This document shows positions 1 to 8,020 of a stretch of 19,941 nt of DNA, in pieces. A program made the translations under genes and the position numbers. Origin of the DNA: Caldisericaceae bacterium (GTDB taxonomy: Bacteria > Caldisericota > Caldisericia > Caldisericales > Caldisericaceae); assembly GCA_026987225.1 (NCBI GenBank), contig JALSNB010000047.1, positions 1-19,941 of the forward strand. Direction: 5' to 3'. Under the pieces are notes generated by a model. It ran no database searches. It was not told where the DNA came from and was given only the letters and a program-made list of their open reading frames with translations. Each line of letters begins with the position of its first letter. Within the stretch, counting starts at the first letter, position 1.

Positions 1-2
1 CG

Positions 3-707
3 CTAACCATTGCCGATTTCGATAGGGATAAAGGAACAATATCGATCGTATTCCAAAAAATCGGAAAAACAACTCACCTTCTTGCAACAAAGAACGAAGG
101 GGAATATATAGCGGATATTTTGGGACCACTTGGCAATCCGACAGACATCAAAAGCTTTGGGACCGCAGTAGCCATAGGAGGCGGGGTCGGAATAGCGCCT
201 GTATATCCTTTATCGAAAAAGCTAAAAGCAACAAATAATAAAGTTATCTCCATAATCGGATACAGATCTAAAGATTTTGTATTCTGGGAAGATAAAATGA
301 AAAGTGTTTCGGATAAGCTATATATAGCAACTAATGATGGCAGCTACGGAGAAAAAGGTTTTGTAACGGACGTCCTCAAAAAATTAATAGATGAAGGCAC
401 AAAAATAAATCATATATTTGCAATAGGGCCGGCAATTATGATGAAAGCCGTTGCAGACTTAACCAGACCATACAAAATACCCACTACTGTGAGTTTAAAT
501 TCCTTGATGGTATGCGGAATGGGTATGTGCGGCGCCTGCAGAGTGTCCGTTGGGGGAGAAACCAAATTTACATGTGCCGACGGGCCGGATTTTGATGCAC
601 ATCTTGTAGATTTTAACGAACTTATGCAACGGTTAAATACCTACAAAGAAGAAGAAAAAATATCTTTCGAAAAATGGAAAGAAGAGGTGAAATACTATGG
701 GGATTAA
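3..707 (+). CDS. nfnA: NfnA / SudB: ferredoxin-NADP+ reductase subunit alpha (5' partial)
   Basis: FAD- and [2Fe-2S]-containing small subunit of the cytoplasmic NADH-dependent ferredoxin:NADP+ oxidoreductase (NfnAB), also annotated as sulfide dehydrogenase subunit beta. The frame is open from base 3 and already encodes family sequence (LTIADFDRDKGTISIVFQ), so the start lies left of the window; a TTG at 120 is internal. 234 residues are visible, and the family is about 280, so roughly 45 are missing. A nucleotide-binding glycine motif GGGVGIAP lies at visible residues 59-66. The C-terminal iron-sulfur motif has cysteines at visible residues 171, 176, 179 and 191 (VCGMGMCGACRVS, then TCADGPDFD). 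The stop overlaps the start of the large-subunit gene by 11 bases, as expected for a coupled two-subunit enzyme. NfnA versus SudB naming cannot be settled from sequence alone. Confidence 0.93.
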   Translation, partial: LTIADFDRDKGTISIVFQKIGKTTHLLATKNEGEYIADILGPLGNPTDIKSFGTAVAIGGGVGIAPVYPLSKKLKATNNKVISIIGYRSKDFVFWEDKMKSVSDKLYIATNDGSYGEKGFVTDVLKKLIDEGTKINHIFAIGPAIMMKAVADLTRPYKIPTTVSLNSLMVCGMGMCGACRVSVGGETKFTCADGPDFDAHLVDFNELMQRLNTYKEEEKISFEKWKEEVKYYGD

Positions 708-2097
708 TAAGAAAAGTGTTCCTATGAACGAACAGCCTCCGGAAAAAAGAAGGCACAACTTTCTCGAAGTTCCTCTTGGATATACAAAAGAACAGGCAAT
801 ATTGGAAGCGTTAAGATGTTTACAATGCCCTACGCATCCTTGTATTGACGGATGCCCGGTTCATATAAATATTCCCGCTTTTATCAGAGAGATTAAAAAC
901 GATAACCTTCAAAAAGCAATAGATATCATACATGAATCAAACCTCCTTCCTGCAATTACAGGAAGAGTTTGCCCTCAAGAAGACCAATGCCAAGCGGTAT
1001 GTATTATGGGAAATATCGGAGATCCCGTTTCAATAGGAAGACTCGAAAGATACGTTGCAGATTGGGAGTTAGAAAACCGTAAAAAAGGAAAAGTTACACT
1101 CCCGGAAAAAGAGCCGCCCAAAAACAAAAAAGTGGCAATAATTGGTTCGGGACCTGCCGGACTTTCATGTGCCGCAGATTTAGCAAAGATGGGATATGAA
1201 GTAACAATCTTCGAAGGCTTTCATAAAACAGGGGGTGTACTTACATATGGGATTCCCGAGTTCAGATTGCCCAAATGGATTGTGGAAGAAGAAGAAAAGC
1301 TATTTAAAAAACTCGGAGTAAAATTCCAAACCGATGTTCTCATAGGTAGAACTCTTACAATAAAAGATCTCATGGAAAACGGATATAAAGCCGTATTCAT
1401 AGGTGTTGGGGCAGGACTTCCGCGTTTTATGCATATACCCGGAGAAAACTTGGACGGAATATACTCAGCCAATGAATTTCTTACACGAGTTAACCTAATG
1501 AAGGCATACAAGTTTCCTGAATACGATACGCCTATAAAAATAGGAAAACGTGTTGCAGTAATCGGCGGCGGAAACGTTGCCATGGACAGCGCAAGAACAG
1601 CGCTAAGGCTGGGCGCTGAACACGTATATCTCATTTATAGGCGATCAAGAAAAGAAATGCCGGCAAGAGAAGAGGAAATAGCTCATGCAGAAGAGGAAGG
1701 AATAGAATTCAACCTTTTAACGAATCCGGTAAGATACATTGGAGACGAAAAAGGATTTGTAAAAGAAGTGGAATGCATAAAAATGAAATTAGGTGAAGAA
1801 GACGCTTCTGGCAGAAGAAGGCCAATACCGGTTGAAGGATCTGAGTTTACAATGAAAATCGATCAGGTTATTGTAGCAATAGGAACAACACCTAACCCCA
1901 TAGTGCCAAGAACAACCGAAGGTTTAAAAACTGGAAAGCATGGAACTATTTGGGTAGATGAAAATTTACAAACTTCGGTTCGAGGGGTGTTTGCAGGAGG
2001 AGATATTGTTACAGGCGCTGCAACCGTGATTACAGCAATGGGAGCAGGAAGAAAAGCTGCTTCTTCAATAGACAAATACCTTAAGGGAGAAATATAA
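697..2097 (+). CDS. nfnB: NfnB / SudA (GltA-type): NADPH-dependent glutamate synthase small-subunit-like flavoprotein
   Basis: Large subunit partner of NfnA: an FAD and iron-sulfur protein that transfers electrons between NADPH, NADH and ferredoxin, homologous to the small subunit of glutamate synthase. 466 residues, the family's normal length. N-terminal Fe-S cysteines appear at 41, 44, 49 and 53 (CLQCPTHPCIDGC) and 93, 98 and 102 (CPQEDQCQAVC). A first dinucleotide fold follows at 150-155 (GSGPAG), a second at 290-295 (GGGNVA, NADPH site), and the FAD-closing AGGD at 433-436. The start ATG has GAGGTG about 8 bases upstream. A true GOGAT is unlikely because no large GltB gene follows and the FNR-like NfnA subunit is fused in the same transcript. 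Could equally be called sulfide dehydrogenase alpha or ferredoxin-NADP reductase beta. Confidence 0.93.
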   Translation: MGINKKSVPMNEQPPEKRRHNFLEVPLGYTKEQAILEALRCLQCPTHPCIDGCPVHINIPAFIREIKNDNLQKAIDIIHESNLLPAITGRVCPQEDQCQAVCIMGNIGDPVSIGRLERYVADWELENRKKGKVTLPEKEPPKNKKVAIIGSGPAGLSCAADLAKMGYEVTIFEGFHKTGGVLTYGIPEFRLPKWIVEEEEKLFKKLGVKFQTDVLIGRTLTIKDLMENGYKAVFIGVGAGLPRFMHIPGENLDGIYSANEFLTRVNLMKAYKFPEYDTPIKIGKRVAVIGGGNVAMDSARTALRLGAEHVYLIYRRSRKEMPAREEEIAHAEEEGIEFNLLTNPVRYIGDEKGFVKEVECIKMKLGEEDASGRRRPIPVEGSEFTMKIDQVIVAIGTTPNPIVPRTTEGLKTGKHGTIWVDENLQTSVRGVFAGGDIVTGAATVITAMGAGRKAASSIDKYLKGEI

Positions 2098-3120
2098 ATG
2101 GAAGATGCCTTACTTTGGGAAAAACTTTCGGATAATAAAGTGAAGTGTAACTTATGTCATTTTCACTGTGTAATACCCGAAGGAAAAAGTGGCATATGCA
2201 AAGTAAGGATCAACAAAAACGGTATACTTAAAACCATTCTCAATTCATTTGCGTCCTCAATTGCATTGGATCCTATAGAAAAGAAACCCCTTTATCATTT
2301 TCATCCCGGAACAAAAGTCCTATCTCTTGGAACATGGAGTTGTAATTTCAGATGCAAGGGTTGCCAAAATTACGAACTTTCCAGGACATTTCCTACAGAA
2401 GAAAACATCGAAGCAATAAGTAAAAAAATTTCTCCGGAAGACGCCGTAACTCTTGCAAAACGATATGGTGCTTCAGGGATTGCATGGACATACAATGAAC
2501 CTACAATTTGGTTTGAATATACACTTAAAAGCGCTATTGCAGCCAAAAAAGTAGGTTTATACACGGTATATGTGACAAATGGTTCTATTACCGAAGAAGC
2601 GTTGGACATGATAGGGCCGTATTTAGACGCATTCAGTGTGGATGTCAAAGCTTTTTCAGATAAAAGCTACAGAAAAATCACTCCGATCTTTGACTGGCAT
2701 AAAATTCTGGATACAATCATTTACGCAAAAAATAAGTGGAATATTCATATAGAAATAGTGACAAACGTTGTGCCAACAATAAACGACAGCGACGAAGAAA
2801 TGAGAGCGCTTGCAAGATGGATTAAAAATTATCTCGGGAAAAAAACTCCGTGGCATATCACGAGGTTTTTCCCATATTTAGAATTCTCAAATCTTCCTCC
2901 TACACCCATAGAAACGCTTGAAAGAATACATGAAATAGGTATCAGTGAAGGGCTGGAGTTCGTATATGCAGGAAACGTTTTGGGGCACCCTTATGAAAAT
3001 ACGTATTGTCCCAAATGTAAACGGGCAGTAATTGTTAGAGACGGATTTAGGATAATTGAAAAACACACTCATAATGGAAAATGCGATTTTTGCAGGGAGG
3101 ATTTAAATATAGTTGAATAA
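2098..3120 (+). CDS. amrS: AmmeMemoRadiSam-system radical SAM enzyme (AmrS-like)
   Basis: Radical SAM protein of the family that co-occurs with MEMO1- and AMMECR1-like proteins; the biochemical reaction of the bacterial family is not known to me. 340 residues. The 4Fe-4S motif CNFRCKGC gives cysteines 82, 86 and 89. Extra cysteines lie in the N-terminal domain (CNLCHFHC at 17-24, then C34) and in a C-terminal zinc-ribbon-like tail (CPKC, then CDFC) typical of this family. The start ATG directly abuts the nfnB stop and is preceded by AGGGAG. No MEMO or AMMECR1 gene lies in the window, so the partners must be elsewhere or absent. Could be confused with pyruvate-formate-lyase activating enzymes, which share the fold, but no glycyl radical enzyme is nearby. 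Confidence 0.88.
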   Translation: MEDALLWEKLSDNKVKCNLCHFHCVIPEGKSGICKVRINKNGILKTILNSFASSIALDPIEKKPLYHFHPGTKVLSLGTWSCNFRCKGCQNYELSRTFPTEENIEAISKKISPEDAVTLAKRYGASGIAWTYNEPTIWFEYTLKSAIAAKKVGLYTVYVTNGSITEEALDMIGPYLDAFSVDVKAFSDKSYRKITPIFDWHKILDTIIYAKNKWNIHIEIVTNVVPTINDSDEEMRALARWIKNYLGKKTPWHITRFFPYLEFSNLPPTPIETLERIHEIGISEGLEFVYAGNVLGHPYENTYCPKCKRAVIVRDGFRIIEKHTHNGKCDFCREDLNIVE

Positions 3121-4126
3121 AAAAAACATAGTAACCGCATTAGGCTATATTTTTATAGGAATTATTGTCGTAATAGCATTTGCAAGAATAAGTTCTTTCT
3201 CGAACAAACCTGTAACTTCAGAATTATACAGTATGAATACAATAATAGACATCTCCATATATGGACCTGATAAAGAAAAGGCGATGAACAGCATAATAAA
3301 AGAGATTTACAAAATAAACAGTTTGGTGAATGACTTTTCTGATGCATCGGACGTGTACAAAATAAATAAAAACGCCGGTATTAAACCGGTAGTTGTAAAT
3401 CCGATAACCATTGACATGATAGAGAAATCACTTGAAATCGCAAAAGAAACGAACGGTGCATTTGATATAACAGTTTATCCGCTTTCTAAAATCTGGGGAT
3501 TCAAGGGGGGCAAATACCGTATCCCAAGCAAAAAAGAAATTGAAGAAGCTTTGAAACTCGTATCATATAAAGATATAAAAATAAACCCACAAAACGATAC
3601 CGTATTTTTAAAAAAAGCAGGGGAAGGAATTGATCTTGGAGGTATAGCAAAAGGTTATACATTAGACCTAATAAAAAAAACTTTGTCATGCTATAGTATA
3701 ACTTCTGCATTAATCAACATGGGAGGCAATATTCTAACATACAAAATGCCTCCGCATGGCAGATATTGGAAAATCGGTATAAAAAATCCAAGAGGGAGCG
3801 GCATAGCCGGAGTCATAAATATAAAAGGAACCAAATTTATCTCTACGTCTGGAGATTATGAAAGATATTTTATTAAAGACGGAATAAGATATTGCCATAT
3901 CATGAATCCATTTACCGGATACCCGTCAAATAAGATTACGTCCATTACCGTAATATCCGATAAAGGATATTTGGGAGACGCACTATCCACAGCATTTTTC
4001 GTAGAAGGTAAAACTTATGCTTTGAAAAACGCAAAAAAGTTCCATGTCTCAATAATAGGTTTTGATAGGGAACTTAAACATTTTATTTCCCCTGAAATTT
4101 CCGATTTAGTCACTTTTGAAAAATGA
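3113..4126 (+). CDS. apbE: FAD:protein FMN transferase (ApbE family)
   Basis: Attaches FMN from FAD to a threonine or serine of extracytoplasmic redox proteins such as Rnf/Nqr subunits or FMN-bind domain proteins. 337 residues. An N-terminal hydrophobic segment (about 8-25) without a lipobox cysteine suggests a membrane anchor. Family motifs seen: GAFDITVYPLSKIWGF (115-130), DLGGIAKGYTLD (174-185), TSGDYER (245-251), H262 in CHIMNPFTGYP, and D289 in LGDALSTA, the acidic metal/FAD-binding area. The start is TTG, overlapping amrS by 8 bases, with GGGAGG about 12 bases upstream; there is no ATG that keeps the full signal segment. It is followed by NusG-II and Gx-type genes, a frequent neighbourhood of flavinylation genes. 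No acceptor protein with an FMN-bind domain is seen in the window. Confidence 0.92.
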   Translation: MNKKNIVTALGYIFIGIIVVIAFARISSFSNKPVTSELYSMNTIIDISIYGPDKEKAMNSIIKEIYKINSLVNDFSDASDVYKINKNAGIKPVVVNPITIDMIEKSLEIAKETNGAFDITVYPLSKIWGFKGGKYRIPSKKEIEEALKLVSYKDIKINPQNDTVFLKKAGEGIDLGGIAKGYTLDLIKKTLSCYSITSALINMGGNILTYKMPPHGRYWKIGIKNPRGSGIAGVINIKGTKFISTSGDYERYFIKDGIRYCHIMNPFTGYPSNKITSITVISDKGYLGDALSTAFFVEGKTYALKNAKKFHVSIIGFDRELKHFISPEISDLVTFEK

Positions 4127-4491
4127 AAAGAGGAGATAAAATCCTTATTATTATTATACTGGCAATAATCGGAATAAGCCTTTTTCAAATTTTAAAGCCG
4201 GACAAGACAAATAAAATTTTGGTTATTAGAAGCGACGGGAAAGTGATAAAACAAATAAACTTGAACACGAGTAAAGATACTGAATTCGTTGTAAAAAGTA
4301 GAGAAGGACACTTAACTGTAGAAATTAAAAACGGCAAAGTGAGAGTGATTAACTCCACATGTAAGGATAAATTATGTATAAAAGAGGGATGGATAAGCAG
4401 AAGCGGGGAAAGCATAGTTTGCCTACCAAACAGAATTTCTATATCCATAACGGGACAAAATGATCAACCAGTGGACTCAATCACCTACTAA
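4123..4491 (+). CDS. Membrane-anchored NusG domain II protein
   Basis: 122 residues: an N-terminal transmembrane segment (about 6-24) followed by a single NusG domain II-like module with the family's cysteine pattern C80-x4-C85-x14-C100 (STCKDKLCIKEG, then IVCLPNR). This is not the transcription factor NusG, because the NGN and KOW domains are absent. Stand-alone copies of this module are common next to ApbE and Gx/heptaprenyl-diphosphate-synthase-I type genes in anaerobes; the function is not established, though an extracytoplasmic redox or metal role is often assumed. The ATG overlaps the apbE stop (ATGA), with no clear Shine-Dalgarno, so translation is probably coupled. The domain would lie outside the membrane. 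Confidence 0.85.
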   Translation: MKRGDKILIIIILAIIGISLFQILKPDKTNKILVIRSDGKVIKQINLNTSKDTEFVVKSREGHLTVEIKNGKVRVINSTCKDKLCIKEGWISRSGESIVCLPNRISISITGQNDQPVDSITY

Positions 4492-4990
4492 ACTCAAAAA
4501 GCTTTTATATTTGTCTATGTTTATAGCGCTTGCCATAGTGCTAAATTTTATAGAACCACCTATTTTTGCATTTATACCGGGTCCTAAATTAGGGCTTGCA
4601 AATCTATCAACCGTTCTTGTTCTGGTAATTTTCAGCCCATACGACGCAGTAGTAGTGACATTCTTCAGAACCATAATAGGCGCACTCATCAAAGGAACAC
4701 TCCATCCCATACCGTTTTTCACAAGTTTTCTCGGTGCAACAATTGCCTCGATCGTTATGGCCGTAACGTATAAAATCGCAAAAAATATTTTCAGTTTAGC
4801 GGGCATAAGCACAATAGGCGGCATTACAAATAATATAATTCAGTTTTTTGTTGTCTTGTACATTACAAAAAATAACGCATTTTGGTACTATCTTCCCATA
4901 CTCATTGTATTAGGAGGAGTTAGCGGATGGGTTATTGGAGTTATTGCACAACTTATCTATAATAGAACAAGATGGAAAAACAAAGAATAA
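4460..4990 (+). CDS. Gx transporter / heptaprenyl diphosphate synthase component I family membrane protein
   Basis: 176-residue hydrophobic protein with about five predicted membrane segments. The motif IPGPKLGLANLS at 39-50 and the stretch around GALIKGTLHPIPFF are typical of the Hpre_diP_synt_I (PF07456) family, which resembles ECF-transporter substrate-binding (S) subunits. The family name comes from early work on quinone side-chain synthesis; transport of a small substrate is an alternative. It overlaps the previous gene by 32 bases and lacks a clear Shine-Dalgarno, so the start could be downstream (for example the methionine at residue 20). Its place next to apbE and the NusG-II gene suggests a role in the same envelope redox module. 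Confidence 0.83.
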   Translation: MINQWTQSPTKLKKLLYLSMFIALAIVLNFIEPPIFAFIPGPKLGLANLSTVLVLVIFSPYDAVVVTFFRTIIGALIKGTLHPIPFFTSFLGATIASIVMAVTYKIAKNIFSLAGISTIGGITNNIIQFFVVLYITKNNAFWYYLPILIVLGGVSGWVIGVIAQLIYNRTRWKNKE

Positions 4991-5214
4991 AAGTTATGAT
5001 TTTGTATCTTTTCATAGGAGCCGTATTGGGAACAGTATTGGGTATTGCATTGGGTAAAGTGTTCCCATTTATGGATATTCCGATTAAATTTGGCTTCTCA
5101 CCTTTTACCATGCATTTGGTTATTCTTGACATCACTTTAGGGCTCAATTTATACCTTAATGCGGGCACAATACTCGGTGTGATTTTATTTTTTTATCTGT
5201 TTTTGATACTATGA
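4972..5214 (+). CDS. DUF4321 family small membrane protein
   Basis: 80 residues with two hydrophobic segments (about 8-30 and 58-80) separated by a short loop containing a conserved-looking FSPFTMHLVILDITLGLNL region. This resembles the DUF4321 proteins that lie next to maf and the mre genes in many Clostridia. No function is known. The start ATG lies 19 bases inside the previous gene and the stop overlaps the maf start as ATGA, so it is embedded in the operon. No Shine-Dalgarno is visible. Confidence 0.8.
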   Translation: MEKQRIKVMILYLFIGAVLGTVLGIALGKVFPFMDIPIKFGFSPFTMHLVILDITLGLNLYLNAGTILGVILFFYLFLIL

Positions 5215-5762
5215 AATTAATACTTGCGAGCAAATCACCAAGAAGAATAGAATATTTGAAGATGTGGGGATTTTCATTTGAATCGGTGAATGCTTCTTTT
5301 GATGAAAGAATACTGAACGATCCTATAAATACGGTAATATATAATTCTTTCGGAAAAGCAAGTAAGGTTTTAAACAATTACAAAAATAGCATTGTTATAG
5401 GATTAGACACAGTGGTATCACTGGAAAATAAAATTATAGGAAAACCAAAAGACAAAGAAGATTTAAGAACAATGCTCAAATTGCTCAGTAACAAAACACA
5501 CCTGGTAACTACTGGAATGGCAGTTATACAAAATAAAAAATTTGCAGTAGCTACCTGCAAAACAACAGTTACATTCAGAAATCTTTCGGATAAAGAAATA
5601 GACCAGTATGTCAAAACAGGAGAAGGCCTTGACAAAGCTGGGGGTTATGCAATCCAAGGAATTGCATCGGACTTTATTGTAAAAGTGGAAGGTTTAATAG
5701 ATAATGTAATCGGAATACCAGTGTTTACATTAAGAAAATTACTCGAAGAGATAGAGAGGTGA
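5211..5762 (+). CDS. maf: Maf-family nucleotide pyrophosphatase (dTTP/UTP type)
   Basis: Hydrolyses non-canonical or selected nucleoside triphosphates to monophosphates and is linked to septum and cell-shape control in Bacillus. 183 residues, normal length. Family motifs: ASKSPRR at 6-12, VIGLDTVVS with its conserved aspartate, GKPKDKEDLRTML, and GYAIQGIASDFI near the C-terminus. The GYAIQG form fits the dTTPase/UTPase branch better than the m7GTP branch. The start overlaps the DUF4321 stop as ATGA. Maf directly before mreB is the usual arrangement except that radC, often between them, is missing here. Confidence 0.93.
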   Translation: MKLILASKSPRRIEYLKMWGFSFESVNASFDERILNDPINTVIYNSFGKASKVLNNYKNSIVIGLDTVVSLENKIIGKPKDKEDLRTMLKLLSNKTHLVTTGMAVIQNKKFAVATCKTTVTFRNLSDKEIDQYVKTGEGLDKAGGYAIQGIASDFIVKVEGLIDNVIGIPVFTLRKLLEEIER

Positions 5763-5765
5763 AAA

Positions 5766-6770
5766 ATGGGATTTTTTAGCAAAGACTTAGCAATTGATTT
5801 GGGAACTGCAAACACAGTTGTATATATGAAAGGAAAAGGCATAGTATTAAGAGAGCCTACGGTAATAGCCGTAAATTCACGAGGCAAAATAATTTCAGTG
5901 GGAAATAATGCAAAATACATGTCAGGTAAAACACCTTTCGAAATTAAGGTGGTGAGGCCGCTCAGGGACGGAGTCATAGCGGATTTTGACGTAGCTAAAA
6001 AAATGCTGGACTATTTCCTAACGAAGGCAGGAGCAAAAAGAGGCATTTTTAGACCAAGAGTCCTTATAGGCGTACCATCCGGTATAACACAAGTAGAGAA
6101 AAAAGCAGTTATCGAAGCTGCTGTTCTTGCCGGGGCAAAACAAGCACTTGTCATTGATGAGCCGATGGCCGCAGCTGTTGGAACAGGATTGCCGGTTGAG
6201 GAAGCAAGAGGCTCAATGATTGTGGATATAGGTGGTGGAACAACAGAGGTTGCCGTAATTTCTCTAAGGGGTATTGTTGTTGTAAAATCAATAAGAATAG
6301 CCGGAGATGAAATGAACGAAGCAATCATTACATATCTTAGAAGGCAGTACAGCCTATTGGTCGGAGAATCCACGGCAGAGCAAATCAAAATGAAAATAGG
6401 GAATGCATATCCACTGGACAAAGAGGAGAAAATGGAAGTTAGGGGTAGAGACCTAATAGATGGGCTTCCAAAATCCGTACAGATCACTTCCGAAGAAATA
6501 AGAAAAGCAATTCAGCCAGTTATACAAGAAATACTGGATACTATAAAATCCACTTTAGAAATTACCCCGCCAGAATTATCCGCCGACATAATGGATAGAG
6601 GAATAATGCTATCCGGGGGCGGAGCATTGCTTAGAAATTTGGATAAATTCATAACTCAGAGAACAGGAATACTTGTTAATGTAGCAGATGATCCCCTATC
6701 CGCCGTTGCAGTAGGTGCTGGCAAGGTGCTGGAAAAAATCGATCTGTTTAGGGATACGCTCTTTAGCTAA
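5766..6770 (+). CDS. mreB: Rod shape-determining protein MreB
   Basis: Actin-like ATPase that forms membrane-associated filaments guiding the elongasome. 334 residues, full length. ATP-binding motifs: phosphate 1 AIDLGTANTVVY (9-20), phosphate 2 DIGGGTTEVAV (154-164), and the adenosine motif LSGGGALLRNL (282-292). The N-terminus MGFFSKD begins with a short hydrophobic membrane-binding stretch. A strong GAGGTG ribosome site sits 6-11 bases before the ATG, so expression may be raised relative to the overlapping genes upstream. mreC starts 3 bases after its stop. Confidence 0.97.
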   Translation: MGFFSKDLAIDLGTANTVVYMKGKGIVLREPTVIAVNSRGKIISVGNNAKYMSGKTPFEIKVVRPLRDGVIADFDVAKKMLDYFLTKAGAKRGIFRPRVLIGVPSGITQVEKKAVIEAAVLAGAKQALVIDEPMAAAVGTGLPVEEARGSMIVDIGGGTTEVAVISLRGIVVVKSIRIAGDEMNEAIITYLRRQYSLLVGESTAEQIKMKIGNAYPLDKEEKMEVRGRDLIDGLPKSVQITSEEIRKAIQPVIQEILDTIKSTLEITPPELSADIMDRGIMLSGGGALLRNLDKFITQRTGILVNVADDPLSAVAVGAGKVLEKIDLFRDTLFS

Positions 6771-6773
6771 ACC

Positions 6774-7583
6774 TTGAAAGAAAATAACCCGGTTAAAGTA
6801 TTAATCGTCTTATTTATAATTTTGACAATTATAATAGCCGCAGGAGTAGCGGGAAAAGGTATATCGGCATATGATATATTGGATTTTCTTTTATTAAAAC
6901 CCGCAAGGGAAACAATGCAGGTATTTTACAATTTGGGTGAAAAAATAGAAAATAAAAGAGCATACTTTTTAAGTAAAGAAGCGTTATTAAAACAAAACAT
7001 AGCCCTTACGGAAGAAAACAAAATCCTAACGGAGAGAATTAAATTGCTTCAATCCATATATGACGAAAATATCAGGTTACAAAAAATGCTCAATATTAAA
7101 AGCAACAAAAAAATTAATTTTACTGTAGCTCAAGTTATAGGGCAAGTTTCGGCACCATTCAATTTTTTAGTCATTGACAAAGGTAGAGAAAGCGGAATAG
7201 AAAGCAAAATGCCCGTTGTGGTTACGGATGGCAAAAGTATGTTCCTTGTCGGAATTACATACAGCATCGGAATGAATAGCACAAAAGTGCTGCTACTTAC
7301 AGATCCCAATTTTTTTGTAGCAGTAAAGGACAGAAACAGCGGACAGCTCGGAATTGCTCAGGGAAACATTAAAAACCTCAAAATAACGTTTAAAATTATA
7401 GAACCTAAAATAGCCAAAGGAGATGTATTGTCAACCACATCAATAAGTTCCATATATCCTGAAGGCATAATAGTCGGAAATATAACCAAAATAAACAAAA
7501 AGAACAGTTTGACTACTACTGCTTTTGTATCGCCAAGTATCGATCTGATGCATTTATTCGAGGTAATGGTGATTAACAAATGA
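6774..7583 (+). CDS. mreC: Rod shape-determining protein MreC
   Basis: Bitopic membrane protein that activates the RodA-PBP2 wall synthase from outside. 269 residues: a transmembrane segment at about 8-27, a long charged helix likely to form a coiled coil (about 48-105, with ENKRAYFLSKEALLKQN and EENKILTERIKLLQ), then the beta-rich MreC core from about 110 with family-like phrases (VIGQVSAPFNFLVIDKG, LLLTDPNFFVAV, YPEGIIVGNI). The start is TTG, three bases after mreB; no Shine-Dalgarno is seen, suggesting reinitiation after mreB. The stop overlaps the mreD start. Confidence 0.92.
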   Translation: MKENNPVKVLIVLFIILTIIIAAGVAGKGISAYDILDFLLLKPARETMQVFYNLGEKIENKRAYFLSKEALLKQNIALTEENKILTERIKLLQSIYDENIRLQKMLNIKSNKKINFTVAQVIGQVSAPFNFLVIDKGRESGIESKMPVVVTDGKSMFLVGITYSIGMNSTKVLLLTDPNFFVAVKDRNSGQLGIAQGNIKNLKITFKIIEPKIAKGDVLSTTSISSIYPEGIIVGNITKINKKNSLTTTAFVSPSIDLMHLFEVMVINK

Positions 7584-8020
7584 GAAGTAAAGATATTGTC
7601 TTTCTTATCATACTCCTATTTTTCTCTTTATTAATAGACACCGCAGGTGCCTTCAGATTTGGCATATATTTTACAGTATTGATCACGGCTTTCGTAATGA
7701 CAAAGTTTCCTTTTAAAGAGGAGATATTTGTTTCTGTTCTGGTAGGAATAATAATGGATACCATTTTCAGCAACTACATAGGGATTATAACACTCATATT
7801 TACCCTCGGAGCAGCAATTGCCCTGATACTTCGCACTTATTACAAAGTAAAAGATATTTTACTGTTCTATGGTCTTTCTTACGCGATAACCATTCTAATG
7901 CTAATAAGAACTCGATTTACAGGATTAGGGAAATATACAATCGGAATAGCCGTAATAGGCTTGCCCCTCTATATAATTTTGGATAAAATTTTTCAACCGC
8001 AAAAAAACGCATATGAATGA
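7580..8020 (+). CDS. mreD: Rod shape-determining protein MreD
   Basis: 146-residue integral membrane partner of MreC in the elongasome, predicted with about five hydrophobic segments. Similarity is loose, as usual for MreD, but the phrase SVLVGIIMDTIFSNYIGI matches the family's conserved G-x-x-x-D region, and the position between mreC and PBP2 is diagnostic. The ATG overlaps the mreC stop (ATGA), and a GGTGA ribosome site lies about 7 bases upstream. Confidence 0.9.
   Translation: MRSKDIVFLIILLFFSLLIDTAGAFRFGIYFTVLITAFVMTKFPFKEEIFVSVLVGIIMDTIFSNYIGIITLIFTLGAAIALILRTYYKVKDILLFYGLSYAITILMLIRTRFTGLGKYTIGIAVIGLPLYIILDKIFQPQKNAYE

Noticed and set aside
120..122. TTG at 120 as the start of nfnA
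   Set aside because: The frame stays open to base 3 and upstream residues are family-like, so the gene begins outside the window.
6011..6487. A 158-codon - strand frame opposite mreB
   Set aside because: Same shadow pattern, fully inside a conserved gene.
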